Assembly (NCBI RefSeq): GCF_002014985.1
Contig: NZ_MUXU01000025.1
Span: 5,862-69,861 of the forward strand
Reading direction: 5' to 3'
DNA: 64,000 nt
From: Moraxella caviae
GTDB lineage: Bacteria; Pseudomonadota; Gammaproteobacteria; Pseudomonadales; Moraxellaceae
The stretch's first letter is position 1. Each line of letters starts with the position of its first letter. A program made the translations under genes and the position numbers. The notes under the pieces were generated by a model that did not search any database, had not been told where the DNA came from, and saw nothing but the letters and a program-made list of their open reading frames with translations. Of this stretch, positions 17,539-27,194 are shown one piece after another.

Positions 17539-18522
17539 TTATGACAGCTTTTTAGCAGCGTTTGACTCGCCCTTGCCTTGCTTGACATCCCACCAAGCAA
17601 AACCATTGCCCAAAATCGTCCCTGAAACAGAATGCCACACCACCGCCACAGCAGTAGCAATAGCAGATTCAGCATTGGCTGGGAAAAATTTTGCGCTCAA
17701 GCCTGTTGCCAAGCCAGCATTTTGCACGCCTGTTTCAATGGCGACAGTGCGTTTTTTGGCGGTACTCATGCCAACCACTTGCGCGGCATAAAATCCCAAA
17801 ACATAGCCGCCAGCATTATGTAAAGCAATGGCAATCACCATGACAAGCGCCGATTCAGCAAAGCGATGTCCGTGTACAGCCGCCACACCGCCAACGATAC
17901 AGGCAAAGGCAAGCACCGCCACCGCAGGCATGATGTCTTTGATTTTTTCAAACCAGCCTTTGCTGCCAAACGCCATATTTGAAAATGAACCTAATAGCAC
18001 AGGAAATAAAGTCACCAGCAGCATGAATTTAAACATACCCCAAGCGTCCATATCTACCGTCTCGCCAAGCAGCACCATCAACCACAATGGCGTCATGACA
18101 GGCGCAAGCAAGGTTGATACCGTCGTCATGCCCACCGAAAATGCCACGTCGCCACGCGCCAGATACGTCATGATGTTTGACGACACGCCACCCGGACAAG
18201 AACCTACCAGCACCAAACCCAAAATCAAACCATCCGACAAATTAAGCATTCGTCCAATGCCAATGGCAAGTAGCGGCATGACGGTGTATTGAATGGTTGC
18301 ACCAGCCAAAATATCCAGTGGTCTTTGTGCTAGGATTTTATAATCTTTTGTGCCAAGCGTAATTCCTATGCCCAGCATAATGACACCCAGCACCAGCATT
18401 TGTGCCGTGCCTGCCACCCAAGAAAAAGTCATCGGATTTATCATGCCGATAATGGCGGCTAAAATGATGATTGCGGCGGTGAATTTGGTGGCTTGCTGTC
18501 CAATGGTGGCGAAAATTGACAC
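17539..18522 (-). CDS. Bile acid:sodium symporter (BASS) family transporter
   Basis: A 327-aa inner-membrane protein with about nine or ten hydrophobic helices, of the BASS fold (PanS/YocS-like group). Family motifs are GIGITLGTKDY near 51, GSCPGGVSSNIMTYLARGDVA near 107 and IETGVQNAGLA near 258, the two discontinuous-helix regions that bind sodium and substrate. A GTG start at 18522 is favoured because AAGGAG lies 7 bp upstream. Substrates in this group are organic anions such as ketopantoate or pyruvate-like acids rather than bile acids; which one is carried here cannot be read from the sequence. Confidence 0.88.
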   Translation of the reverse strand: MSIFATIGQQATKFTAAIIILAAIIGMINPMTFSWVAGTAQMLVLGVIMLGIGITLGTKDYKILAQRPLDILAGATIQYTVMPLLAIGIGRMLNLSDGLILGLVLVGSCPGGVSSNIMTYLARGDVAFSVGMTTVSTLLAPVMTPLWLMVLLGETVDMDAWGMFKFMLLVTLFPVLLGSFSNMAFGSKGWFEKIKDIMPAVAVLAFACIVGGVAAVHGHRFAESALVMVIAIALHNAGGYVLGFYAAQVVGMSTAKKRTVAIETGVQNAGLATGLSAKFFPANAESAIATAVAVVWHSVSGTILGNGFAWWDVKQGKGESNAAKKLS

Positions 18523-18605
18523 GCAACAACTCCTTATGTAAAACCAACTTAAAATAAAATTTTCTCAAACTAAAAACAGCAAATACCAGCCCGCCAAATC
18601 CCAAC

Positions 18606-19640
18606 TTAGCTTAAGCCAAACCGCTGCAGCAACTTATCCATCTCCCCATACACGCTTTCGCTCAATGTCGCACTCACAGGCAGCACCCAAATATTCTCAA
18701 AAATTGGCGATTTAGCACGGCTGGCAAGCGTGCGCAGCTTCACCGCATCTTTACTTGTGGTGATGATTGGATGCTGGGTCAGTGGTGTGATGTCGTCCAT
18801 TTCAAATTTATGATGGTCAGCAAACGGCTTTTTAATCACCCCAAAACCCAGCGTTTGCAAAGTGTCAAAAAACCGCTCAGGATAGCCAATACCACTTAGC
18901 GCATAGACGCTGGCAGGTGGTTTTGGCGCAGGATTTGTACTGGTGAACAGCGGCTCAAGCGGCGCAGGGTCAAGCTGCATTCTTAGCGCCTTTGCGTCAT
19001 AACGCTCGCTGCGCTTATCATGATAAACCACGGTCGCACCATCAAGACGGCTGACAGGCTCACGCAAAAACCCCTGCGGCAACAGCTTACCATTGCCAAA
19101 ACCACGCACGCCATCCACCACAATCCACTCAGCATCACGGTGCAGCGCATAATGCTGCAAGCCGTCATCACTAATGATAAGCTGGGTATCGCTAAACTGC
19201 GCAAGCAAAAGCTCAATCGCCTTACCACGATCAGCGCCCACCGCCATCGGCACGGCGGTACTTTGTACGATCAAGCATGGCTCATCACCCACATCGTCAG
19301 GCGTGCTGTCGGTACGCACCAGTTTTGGCGTGCTGCTACGCTCGCCTTTGGCAAGCACACGCCCATAACCACGGCTAATCACGCCCACACGCACATTTTT
19401 GGCTTGCAAATACTTCACTAAAGCGATGATGAGCGGTGTCTTACCACTGCCGCCCACGGTGATATTACCAATGACAAGTACAGGCACGGCGGCATGATAT
19501 TTTTTTAAAAACGCTTTATCATACAATGACTTACGCGCGCCACTCACCGCACCATACACCGCTGACAAAGGCGCAAGCGCTTGCAAATAAGGCGACTGAT
19601 TTTGCCACGCTTTGGTGATGGCAAGCTCAAATTTTTTCAT
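18606..19640 (-). CDS. lpxK: Tetraacyldisaccharide 4'-kinase
   Basis: A 344-aa inner-membrane-associated kinase that phosphorylates the 4' position of the lipid A disaccharide (Raetz pathway). The P-loop is GNITVGGSGKTP near 59. Other motifs are VISRGYGR near 88, DDVGDEP near 116, DDGLQHY near 159 and FADHHKFEMDD near 279. The N-terminal helix (WQNQSPYLQALAPLSAVYGAV) is the membrane-attachment segment. It lies 92 bp downstream of msbA on the same strand, the conserved msbA-lpxK arrangement. Confidence 0.95.
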   Translation of the reverse strand: MKKFELAITKAWQNQSPYLQALAPLSAVYGAVSGARKSLYDKAFLKKYHAAVPVLVIGNITVGGSGKTPLIIALVKYLQAKNVRVGVISRGYGRVLAKGERSSTPKLVRTDSTPDDVGDEPCLIVQSTAVPMAVGADRGKAIELLLAQFSDTQLIISDDGLQHYALHRDAEWIVVDGVRGFGNGKLLPQGFLREPVSRLDGATVVYHDKRSERYDAKALRMQLDPAPLEPLFTSTNPAPKPPASVYALSGIGYPERFFDTLQTLGFGVIKKPFADHHKFEMDDITPLTQHPIITTSKDAVKLRTLASRAKSPIFENIWVLPVSATLSESVYGEMDKLLQRFGLS

Positions 19641-19732
19641 AAAATCTCGGTTTGCTTAATTTGACAAATTTGACGGATTTGGCAAGTTTATATTTAATGA
19701 CAAGGTTTTACATTCAAAATCACAGCCACCCA

Positions 19733-21571
19733 TCACTCATCAAAAGTGCGCTCGTACATCGCCTTATACATGCCGCCTTTTGCCATCAACTCAGCATGGC
19801 TACCCACTTCCACAATCTCACCTTGATCCATCACCACAATGCGATCAGCATTTTCAATGGTGGATAAACGGTGCGCAATCACAAGCGTGGTGCGCCCTTG
19901 CATGACGGTTTCTAGCGCCTTTTGGATATAAAATTCTGATTCATTATCCAGCGCAGAAGTCGCTTCGTCCAGCACCAAAATCGGTGCGTCTTTAAGCAGC
20001 GCGCGGGCAATGGACAGCCGCTGACGCTGACCGCCAGACAATGACAAACCTTCTGCGCCAATCACGCTGTCGTAGCCCTTTGGCAGCTTGCTGATAAAAT
20101 CGTGCGCATATGCTGCTTTTGCCGCCTGCATGATTTCATCACGGCTTTTTTGTGCCAGCGCGCCATAAGCGATGTTATGCGCCACCGTGTCTAAAAATAG
20201 CGTAACTTGTTGATTTACCATAGCAATTTGCGCACGCAGACTGGCAAGTTTAATGTCGTCAATCGCTTGATTGTCAATATAAATCTTGCCTGTACTTGGC
20301 GCAAGCTGGCGTGTGAGCAGATTGACAAGCGTGGTCTTGCCAGAACCTGAACGCCCCACCACTGCGATGGTTTCACCTGCTTTGATGTTAAGGTTGAAAT
20401 TTTTAATCGCCTGTACGCCACTGTCGTAAGTCAGGCTCACGTTTTCAAAACGAATGTCGCCATGAATGTCTGGTGTCAGCGTGCCGTTGTCCTTTTCTTC
20501 GGCTTTATCCAAAAGCTCAAAAATCGACACACCAGCAGCAATGCCACGTTGTAAGCGCTGATTGACATCGGTCAAAGCCTTGACAGGACGTGCCAGCAGC
20601 CCTGCTGCCACCAAATAAGACGCAAATTCGCCTGCGCTGGTATTGCCCAAAATTTCAGGGCGCAAAGACAGCCAAATCACAAAGCACATGCCCGTCGCCA
20701 TCAAAAGCTGAATCACTGGCGAGTTGATTGCCGCAAGCACGGTCATTTTCATGCCTTTGACAAGATTGTCCTTTGATGCTTTATTAAAACGTGCGGCTTC
20801 GTAGCTTTGTCCGCCGTAATTTTTCACCACGCTATAGCCAGTTATCGCTTCATTGGTGATGTGGCTGATGGCGCTCATGGTGTCTTGAATATCCATAGAC
20901 AGCGCAGCAAAACGCTTTGACACACGCTTAATCAGCCAAAACACAGGCGGTACGACAATCATCAACACCAAAGTCAGCCGCCAGTTAATATAAAAAAGAT
21001 AGCCAAACAGCGCAATCACCGTCAAGCCTTCTTTTAATAAAGTCATGATAGAATCGGTGGTCGCAGCGGTAACTTGCTCGACATTAAAAATCAGCTTTGA
21101 TGAAATCGTGCCGGCAGGGTTATTTAGGAAAAATTCGCTCGGTAATCTGAGCAATTTTTCAAACACTTCAATGCGCAGCACATACACCAAGCTACGCGCC
21201 ATCAATGCCGAATAATAACTGCCTAAAAATGCACCCACACCACGAAACACAAACAGCAAAATCACCAAAAACGGAAACCAAAATTTACGATGGCGGTCGT
21301 CTTCGTTGATGGCGTCAATGATGAATTCAAACAGCTTGGCACTGCCCACTTCTGCGCCTGCGCTGATGGCAAAGCCGATAATCACAAAGATAAACGCCCA
21401 CCAATACGGCTTTAAATAGCGCATTAGGCGTAAAAAGGTCGCCAATTTATCAACGTCTTGGCTGTTTGTTTGATTATCCGCCTGACTGTCTGTTTGATTG
21501 CCTGTTTGCTCGTCTTGCAGATTGGGCTTTTGCTGCGAATCTGGCGTTTGTGGCGAAAATTGTGTCGTCAT
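19733..21571 (-). CDS. msbA: Lipid A export ABC transporter ATP-binding/permease protein
   Basis: A 612-aa ABC half-transporter that flips lipid A-core across the inner membrane. A Gln/Asn/Ser-rich extension of about 40 residues precedes six predicted transmembrane helices (about 55-345). The nucleotide-binding domain has Walker A GRSGSGKTTL, a Q-loop MVNQQ, signature LSGGQRQRLS, Walker B ILVLDEATSALD and an H-loop VIAHRLST. It lies 24 bp after the parB stop and directly upstream of lpxK. The extension makes it longer than E. coli MsbA (582 aa); no function for it is evident. Confidence 0.95.
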   Translation of the reverse strand: MTTQFSPQTPDSQQKPNLQDEQTGNQTDSQADNQTNSQDVDKLATFLRLMRYLKPYWWAFIFVIIGFAISAGAEVGSAKLFEFIIDAINEDDRHRKFWFPFLVILLFVFRGVGAFLGSYYSALMARSLVYVLRIEVFEKLLRLPSEFFLNNPAGTISSKLIFNVEQVTAATTDSIMTLLKEGLTVIALFGYLFYINWRLTLVLMIVVPPVFWLIKRVSKRFAALSMDIQDTMSAISHITNEAITGYSVVKNYGGQSYEAARFNKASKDNLVKGMKMTVLAAINSPVIQLLMATGMCFVIWLSLRPEILGNTSAGEFASYLVAAGLLARPVKALTDVNQRLQRGIAAGVSIFELLDKAEEKDNGTLTPDIHGDIRFENVSLTYDSGVQAIKNFNLNIKAGETIAVVGRSGSGKTTLVNLLTRQLAPSTGKIYIDNQAIDDIKLASLRAQIAMVNQQVTLFLDTVAHNIAYGALAQKSRDEIMQAAKAAYAHDFISKLPKGYDSVIGAEGLSLSGGQRQRLSIARALLKDAPILVLDEATSALDNESEFYIQKALETVMQGRTTLVIAHRLSTIENADRIVVMDQGEIVEVGSHAELMAKGGMYKAMYERTFDE

Positions 21572-21595
21572 GTGCTTATCGTCATTTTGCCGCCA

Positions 21596-22678
21596 TTACA
21601 GCGAAACATTAAGCTGCGATAACAGCTGATTAAGCTCATCATCGCCATAAAAGAAAATCTCAAGACTGCCCTTGCCAGACTTGCTTTGCTTGAGTTTGAC
21701 CGTTGCGCCCAGTGCGTCTGACAGCTTTTGCGACAGCGCAGCCACTTCATGCGAATCAGCTTTGGCAGGTTTTGCTTCAGGATTTAAAATGGATTTTACC
21801 AGTTTTTCGGCATCACGCACCGTCATCTGCCCATCGATGATTTTTTTGGCGATGACTGGCTGCTGACCGTCTGATAAAGACAGCAAAGCACGCGCGTGTC
21901 CCATGTCCAAAAGCCCTTCATTCATGTAGCCTTTGACGGTGTCGTGCAGATTGTTTAGACGCAAAAGATTGGTAACCGTGGCGCGCGCCTTGCCCACCAC
22001 ATCAGCAATCATCGCATGGCTCATGCCAAATTCGGTATGAAAACGCTGCAACGCCGCCGCCTGCTCCAGCACATTCAAATCTTCACGCTGAATATTTTCA
22101 ATGAGCGCGAGCGCAATGGCAATCTCATCAGACAGCACACGCTCAATCGCAGGAATTTGCGTTAAGCCTGCCATTTTTGCCGCACGCCAGCGGCGCTCAC
22201 CTGCAATGATTTCGTGCGTAACGCCATCATTCACCTTATCTTCATTAGATAACAGCGGACGAATGACGATGGGCTGCATCACGCCATGCTGACCGATGGA
22301 GCTGGCAAGCTCGCTCAATGCTGCTTCGTCCATCACACGGCGTGGCTGGTATTTGCCAGACTGCAAGCGATTTGGGTCAATTTGCATGAGCGTTACTTGC
22401 TCGCCATCATCAGACGTGGTGGTTTCGCTCGGCTTGGCGGCATCTTTTTTGGTTTTGGCTTTTTTATCAGCCTTATCGGCTTTATCCGCCTTCACGTCCG
22501 CTTTCGACTTGGCAGACTTATCCTTGCTGCCGCCAGCAAGCTCGGCAATTTTCTCGGCACTGGCAGGCAAGCCGTCCGCTGTCGCCACCAATGCTTCCGC
22601 CGTCAGCGCTCGCTCTTTTTTGACGCCGCTAATCAGCGCACCAAGACCACGACTGTTGCCAAGCCCACGTTTTTTCAT
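21596..22678 (-). CDS. parB: Chromosome partitioning protein ParB
   Basis: A 360-aa ParB/Spo0J CTP-dependent clamp that binds parS and spreads along DNA. The N-terminus has a conserved ParA-contact region (KKRGLGNSRGLGALI) followed by a Lys/Ala/Asp-rich linker (about 70-95). The CTP-binding domain shows LQSGKYQPRR near 109 and GERRWRAA near 165, then ENIQREDLN near 194, a helix-turn-helix (about 220-245) and a C-terminal dimerisation domain. It follows parA with a 128-bp gap. I did not find a canonical parS palindrome (TGTTCCACGTGGAACA) in the window. Confidence 0.94.
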   Translation of the reverse strand: MKKRGLGNSRGLGALISGVKKERALTAEALVATADGLPASAEKIAELAGGSKDKSAKSKADVKADKADKADKKAKTKKDAAKPSETTTSDDGEQVTLMQIDPNRLQSGKYQPRRVMDEAALSELASSIGQHGVMQPIVIRPLLSNEDKVNDGVTHEIIAGERRWRAAKMAGLTQIPAIERVLSDEIAIALALIENIQREDLNVLEQAAALQRFHTEFGMSHAMIADVVGKARATVTNLLRLNNLHDTVKGYMNEGLLDMGHARALLSLSDGQQPVIAKKIIDGQMTVRDAEKLVKSILNPEAKPAKADSHEVAALSQKLSDALGATVKLKQSKSGKGSLEIFFYGDDELNQLLSQLNVSL

Positions 22679-22763
22679 GAATGATTACCTTTATAAATGA
22701 CCGCTGTGTTGCTTTTTGTACTTACTTTTATGCTACTTTTGGCTGTGTATCGCCTTTACAGTC

Positions 22764-22792
22764 TCGCAATGTGAAAATGTCGCAATGTGAAA
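22764..22792. repeat. 13-bp direct repeat between parA and parB
   Basis: TCGCAATGTGAAA occurs at 22764-22776 and again at 22780-22792 (16-bp period) in the parA-parB gap. It is not a parS-type palindrome. It may be a binding site for another protein or chance. Confidence 0.6.
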
Positions 22793-22806
22793 TTAAGGCA
22801 CGCCCA

Positions 22807-23622
22807 TCACCACTGAAACTGCTCGCTGATTTTCGCTTGCGACACCGCAGGCTCGTCCACACGATTTAAAATCTCGTTCATCAGCTGATGATACGCACGC
22901 GCGCCTTTGCTCGATTTTTCATAATCAAAAATTGAGCAGCCAAAACTTGGTGCTTCAGCAAGACGCACATTTCTAGGAATCAGCGTCTGATACATCAGCT
23001 CGCCAAAGTGATTTTCCAGCTCAGCAGACACGTCCTGCGCCAGCGTGTTACGGCTGTCAAACATCGTGCGCACCACGCCACGCACATACAGCTTGCCGTT
23101 CAGCTCACTCAGGCGTTTGATGGTATCAATCAAATCCACCACCCCTTCTAGCGCATAATATTCGCACTGCATTGGGATAATCACGCCTTGCGTGGCGCAA
23201 AAGGCATTTACCGTCAATAAAGACAAACTTGGCGCACAGTCAATGATGATGAAATCATAGTCAATTTTGCCAGATTTTTTCGCCTTTTTGATGGCTTTTT
23301 TGAGCAAAAATGGCGCATCTTCCACGTCGCTTAGCACCACGTCAATGCCCGCCAAGTCTTTATTTGCACCAATCACATCAAGCCCAGATGGCGATGTTAC
23401 CACCGCCTTTTGAAACGCCAAGCCATCAATCAAAATGTCCGCCGCCGTGTATTCAAGCGCATTTTTATCAAGCCCCATGCCTGTGGTGGCGTTGCCTTGT
23501 GAGTCAAGGTCAATCAGCAGCACTTTTTTCTTGGCAATGCGATGCAACGCTGCCGCCAAATTCACCGCTGTCGTGGTTTTACCCACGCCGCCTTTTTGGT
23601 TGGCGATTGCAATAATTTCCAT
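22807..23622 (-). CDS. parA: Chromosome partitioning ATPase ParA
   Basis: A 271-aa Soj/ParA-type Walker ATPase that drives segregation of parS-bound ParB. The start at 23622 gives MEIIAIANQKGGVGKTT at once, the deviant Walker A box with the signature Lys; an upstream GTG would add two residues. Walker A' is DLDSQGNATTG near 41 and Walker B DFIIIDCAPSLSLLT near 120. The conserved order rsmG-parA-parB is typical of the replication-origin neighbourhood in many bacteria, although mnmG and dnaA are not in this window. Confidence 0.95.
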   Translation of the reverse strand: MEIIAIANQKGGVGKTTTAVNLAAALHRIAKKKVLLIDLDSQGNATTGMGLDKNALEYTAADILIDGLAFQKAVVTSPSGLDVIGANKDLAGIDVVLSDVEDAPFLLKKAIKKAKKSGKIDYDFIIIDCAPSLSLLTVNAFCATQGVIIPMQCEYYALEGVVDLIDTIKRLSELNGKLYVRGVVRTMFDSRNTLAQDVSAELENHFGELMYQTLIPRNVRLAEAPSFGCSIFDYEKSSKGARAYHQLMNEILNRVDEPAVSQAKISEQFQW

Positions 23623-23709
23623 ACACACCTATCAATTTTTCGTCACGGTTTTTGTAAAATTTTCGTCAATTTTTTGTAAATTTTCAAATACTTATTCAAT
23701 TTGGCGTCA

Positions 23710-24420
23710 TCAATCTGCCAAATCCAGCTCAACTAGGCAGCGCGTGTCGGCAAGCTCTGGCACATTAAGCGCAATCACGCTGCATTGCCAAGCCTTATCA
23801 GCAAACATCACAGGCTGCGATAAATCTTTATCGTCAAGTTCTGGCGCTTTGGCTTTCATGGCAGACAGCTTACCGCCTGCCGCCAAGTACGGCGCGCCCA
23901 ACGCCACAAAATCGTCCAAAGATGCAAAAGCGCGCGAAGTAATCACATCAAACTCGCCAGTAAAATTTTCAATACGGCTGGCAACTGGCGTTAAGTTTTC
24001 AAGCGCTAATTCACCGACAATCTGGCGGATAAAGCGGATTTTCTTTTGATTGCTGTCAAGTGCGGTAATCTGCCAGTCAGGGCGCAAAATTGCCACCAAC
24101 ACCGCAGGCAAACCCGCCCCTGTGCCAATGTCCAGCACGCTCACGCCAGATTTATCGGCAAAAGGCAGCTTTGGCACAATCGCCATGCAATCAAAAATGT
24201 GCTTAATCAAGGCTTCGTTTGGGTCGGTGATGGCGGTCAAATTATACGCCTTGCCCCACAAAAGCAAGCCGTCCAAATAACGCAAAATCGCCACGCACTG
24301 CGCATCACTCATCGCCAAGCCAAGCGCATTTGCCGCCTGCTGTAGACGCACGGCAAACTTATCGGCATGATTACCAATTTTAAAAAATCCTGCCTGCGAT
24401 ACCATCGTTTGTAAATCCAC
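23710..24420 (-). CDS. rsmG: 16S rRNA (guanine(527)-N7)-methyltransferase
   Basis: A 236-aa GidB/RsmG enzyme that methylates G527 of 16S rRNA using SAM. It has YNLTAITDPNEALIKHIFD near 62, the SAM-binding DIGTGAGLPAVLVAI near 98, ALDSNQKKIRFIRQ near 119 and a VITSRAFASL segment near 157. The start may be the GTG at 24420 or the ATG at 24405; neither has a strong SD. It is the first gene of the rsmG-parA-parB run. Confidence 0.93.
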   Translation of the reverse strand: MDLQTMVSQAGFFKIGNHADKFAVRLQQAANALGLAMSDAQCVAILRYLDGLLLWGKAYNLTAITDPNEALIKHIFDCMAIVPKLPFADKSGVSVLDIGTGAGLPAVLVAILRPDWQITALDSNQKKIRFIRQIVGELALENLTPVASRIENFTGEFDVITSRAFASLDDFVALGAPYLAAGGKLSAMKAKAPELDDKDLSQPVMFADKAWQCSVIALNVPELADTRCLVELDLAD

Positions 24421-24724
24421 TGTGCAATCCGCCCAAATTTATTTAAATTTACCCAAACTTGACCAAAACAAACCAGCATTTGTCATCTTTGCTGTGATTT
24501 GACCGCCAAGATAACAAAACACCCAAAATTGCCTATTTTATCACGGTTTAATCTGCTAAAATAGGGGCAATTTGCACAAGCGTAAAAATCTGCACTTTTA
24601 TTAAGGTTTTTGCGCAGTTTTGGGCGGTTTTTTGGTTTGAAAAACCGTTTTAGCACTCTTAATCATTAAACAAAATAACTTTTAGACAATTATCAAACAA
24701 GTATCACACAATTAAAAAGCATTC
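24421..24724. other. Divergent promoter region rsmG / Lon-like gene
   Basis: A 304-bp AT-rich spacer between divergent genes. It has -10-like TAAAAT sequences near 24555 and runs of T and A, but no clear hairpin, RNA gene or known operator is visible. Confidence 0.5.
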
Positions 24725-27127
24725 ATGACAACTTTAGATAAATATCGCCTGTCGCCCACCGACCTAAAACGCTACACGGACGCTGACAGCTTGCCAGACC
24801 CCAGCAATCTGACCGACATCAATGCGCTGCCAAACCAAGACGGCGTACTTGGCACGCTCGGATTTGGGCAAGAGCGTGCCATCAAAGCCATCAACACCGC
24901 ACTTGACATCAAAGCGAACGGCTATCATGTGTTTGCCGTGGGCGATAACGGACTTGGCAAACGCACGCTCATCACACGCCTGCTTGCCGCACGCGCCAAG
25001 CACGAACCCACACCGCCTGATTTGGTGTATGTGCATAATTTTGACACTCCACGCAGCCCGATTGCGCTTAGCCTGCCGACCGCCACAGGTGCAGCTTTTG
25101 CCAAGGATATGCACAAATTATGGCACAGTTTATATAAGAAAATATTGGCAAAATTTGCCAGCTTAAGCTATCAAAATCAGCTCACGCACATCAAGCAAAA
25201 CGCCCAAAAACAAGAACACAAACTCATCAATGCGCTCAACGCAGACGCCAAAACGCACAATCTCACGCTTTTACAAACCACTGAAAATAAAGCGATTTTT
25301 GCGCCGATTGATGAAAATTTACCGATTGACGATGCCGCCTTACAAAAACTGCAAAAACGCTTGACCAAAATTAACGTTACGCTTGATGAGCTTGAAGAGA
25401 CGGTAAACAGCCAAATCAACGAGCTGCACGACACCTTGACCCAAAAAATCATCGAGCCACTCATCAAACCTTTGCTTAATAAATACAGCGACAAAGCGAT
25501 TCGTCACCATCTGGCGCAATACCAAAAAGACGTGATAGAAAACGTGCTTTTTATTGTGGATAATGACGAAGAATTCATGAGCAAAACCTTTCATGGCGTG
25601 CCTAGCCGCTATGATGTCAATGTCATCGTCAGTCACGAAAAAGACAGCGGTGCGCCCATTGTCTTTGAAGATATGCCCACGCACCCAAATTTGCTTGGGC
25701 ATATTGAATACGTTACGCAGCTTGGTACGATTTTGACCGATGCCAGCATGATTCGCGCTGGCGCACTGCACAAGGCAAATGGCGGCTATCTGCTGCTAGA
25801 AGCGTCATCACTGCTTGAGCATCCTTATGCGTGGCAAGGGCTTAAGCGCGCCTTACAATCCAAACAAATCAAAATCTCAAGCCTTGAGCAAATGCTGACG
25901 CTTACAGGCTCTTTATCGCTTGCGCCTGATGGCGTGCCGCTGTCGGTAAAGGTGATTTTGCTTGGCGAGCCTGATTTGTATTATGAATTGCTGGAATTTG
26001 AGCCTGAATTTAATTCGCTGTTTAAAATTCGTGCCGATTTTCATGACGATGTGCCACGCCACGCCGCCAGTGAAGCTGCCTTGATGGTAAAAATGCTGGA
26101 TATGATTGCCAAGCAAAATTTGCCAGACTTTGAAAAATCCGCCTTTGCGGCGATTTTAGACGAATTATCGGTGCTGGCAGACGATCAGCACAAGCTCAAC
26201 CTACACAGCGATAAGCTGCTGCAGCTTTTGGTGGAATCGGCTCGCCAAGCCACGCTAGATGGCGCATTGCCTGTCAATAAAAGCCACGTCGCCAAAGCCT
26301 TACAAGACATGCACGAACGCAAAAGCTACCTGCAAGAGCTGTACTGGCAAGAAATCAAAACAGGCACACAAATCATCAACACCAAAGGCCGTGCCACAGG
26401 GCAAATCAACGCCTTGACGGTGCTGATGTATGCCGACAGCGAATTTGGTATGCCTGCACGCCTAACCGCACTGATTGCGCCAAAATTTGGCTCAGGCGAG
26501 ATTTTGGATATTGAGCGTGATGTGGATTTGGGCGGCAGTCTGCACGCCAAAGGTATGCTGATTATGACAAGCTATTTGCGCTCGCTGTTTAGTGAATTTG
26601 TGGAGCTTAATTTTAGTGCATCGCTCGCCTTTGAGCAAAGTTATGCGCACATTGATGGCGACAGTGCCACGCTTGCTGAAGCCTGCGCCCTACTGTCAGC
26701 ATTGGCGGACGTGCCTGTGCGCCAAGAGCTTGCCATCACAGGCAGCATGAATCAGCTTGGGCAAGCGCAAGCGGTGGGCGGCGTGAATGCCAAAATCGCA
26801 GGATTTTTTGACGCTTGCTGTGAGCAAGGCTTAAGCGGCAGCCAAGGCGTGATTTTACCGCGCACCAACCTTAGCCAGCTGATGCTGCGTGATGACATCG
26901 TGCAAGCGGTGGCGGACGGCAAATTCCACATTTACGCCATTGACCATATTCACCAAGCGCTCGCCCTACTCACTGGCATTGCCATTGATGAGAAAACCAA
27001 GCATGGCGAATATAAAAAATCATCGCTGTTTGGCAGAATTTTAACACGTCTGGCAAGCTGGGACGAAGCCGAAGAAGACGAAAAATCTGGCAAAAAAGCC
27101 GATAAAAAATCTGGCAAGCGCCATTAA
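24725..27127 (+). CDS. Lon-like S16 family protease with degenerate AAA domain
   Basis: An 800-aa protein of the Lon-related putative ATP-dependent protease group (YcbZ/LonB-like). The N-terminal P-loop region reads GDNGLGKRTL near 78, where Arg replaces the usual Ser/Thr. A helical coiled insert lies at about 130-260. The second AAA segment includes HPNLLGHIEY, IRAGALHKANGGYLLLEA near 341 and VILLGEPDLYYEL near 410. The C-terminal S16 protease domain has the catalytic Ser in DGDSATLAEACALLSAL near 645 and the catalytic Lys in GGVNAKIAGFF near 690. It probably degrades cytoplasmic proteins. It is alone, followed by nth. Confidence 0.88.
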   Translation: MTTLDKYRLSPTDLKRYTDADSLPDPSNLTDINALPNQDGVLGTLGFGQERAIKAINTALDIKANGYHVFAVGDNGLGKRTLITRLLAARAKHEPTPPDLVYVHNFDTPRSPIALSLPTATGAAFAKDMHKLWHSLYKKILAKFASLSYQNQLTHIKQNAQKQEHKLINALNADAKTHNLTLLQTTENKAIFAPIDENLPIDDAALQKLQKRLTKINVTLDELEETVNSQINELHDTLTQKIIEPLIKPLLNKYSDKAIRHHLAQYQKDVIENVLFIVDNDEEFMSKTFHGVPSRYDVNVIVSHEKDSGAPIVFEDMPTHPNLLGHIEYVTQLGTILTDASMIRAGALHKANGGYLLLEASSLLEHPYAWQGLKRALQSKQIKISSLEQMLTLTGSLSLAPDGVPLSVKVILLGEPDLYYELLEFEPEFNSLFKIRADFHDDVPRHAASEAALMVKMLDMIAKQNLPDFEKSAFAAILDELSVLADDQHKLNLHSDKLLQLLVESARQATLDGALPVNKSHVAKALQDMHERKSYLQELYWQEIKTGTQIINTKGRATGQINALTVLMYADSEFGMPARLTALIAPKFGSGEILDIERDVDLGGSLHAKGMLIMTSYLRSLFSEFVELNFSASLAFEQSYAHIDGDSATLAEACALLSALADVPVRQELAITGSMNQLGQAQAVGGVNAKIAGFFDACCEQGLSGSQGVILPRTNLSQLMLRDDIVQAVADGKFHIYAIDHIHQALALLTGIAIDEKTKHGEYKKSSLFGRILTRLASWDEAEEDEKSGKKADKKSGKRH

Positions 27128-27194
27128 CTTTATAAAAATCCATCAATAAATCAGTTACTTAACTCATTTTAAATTAAAAACCACAAAACCAATC

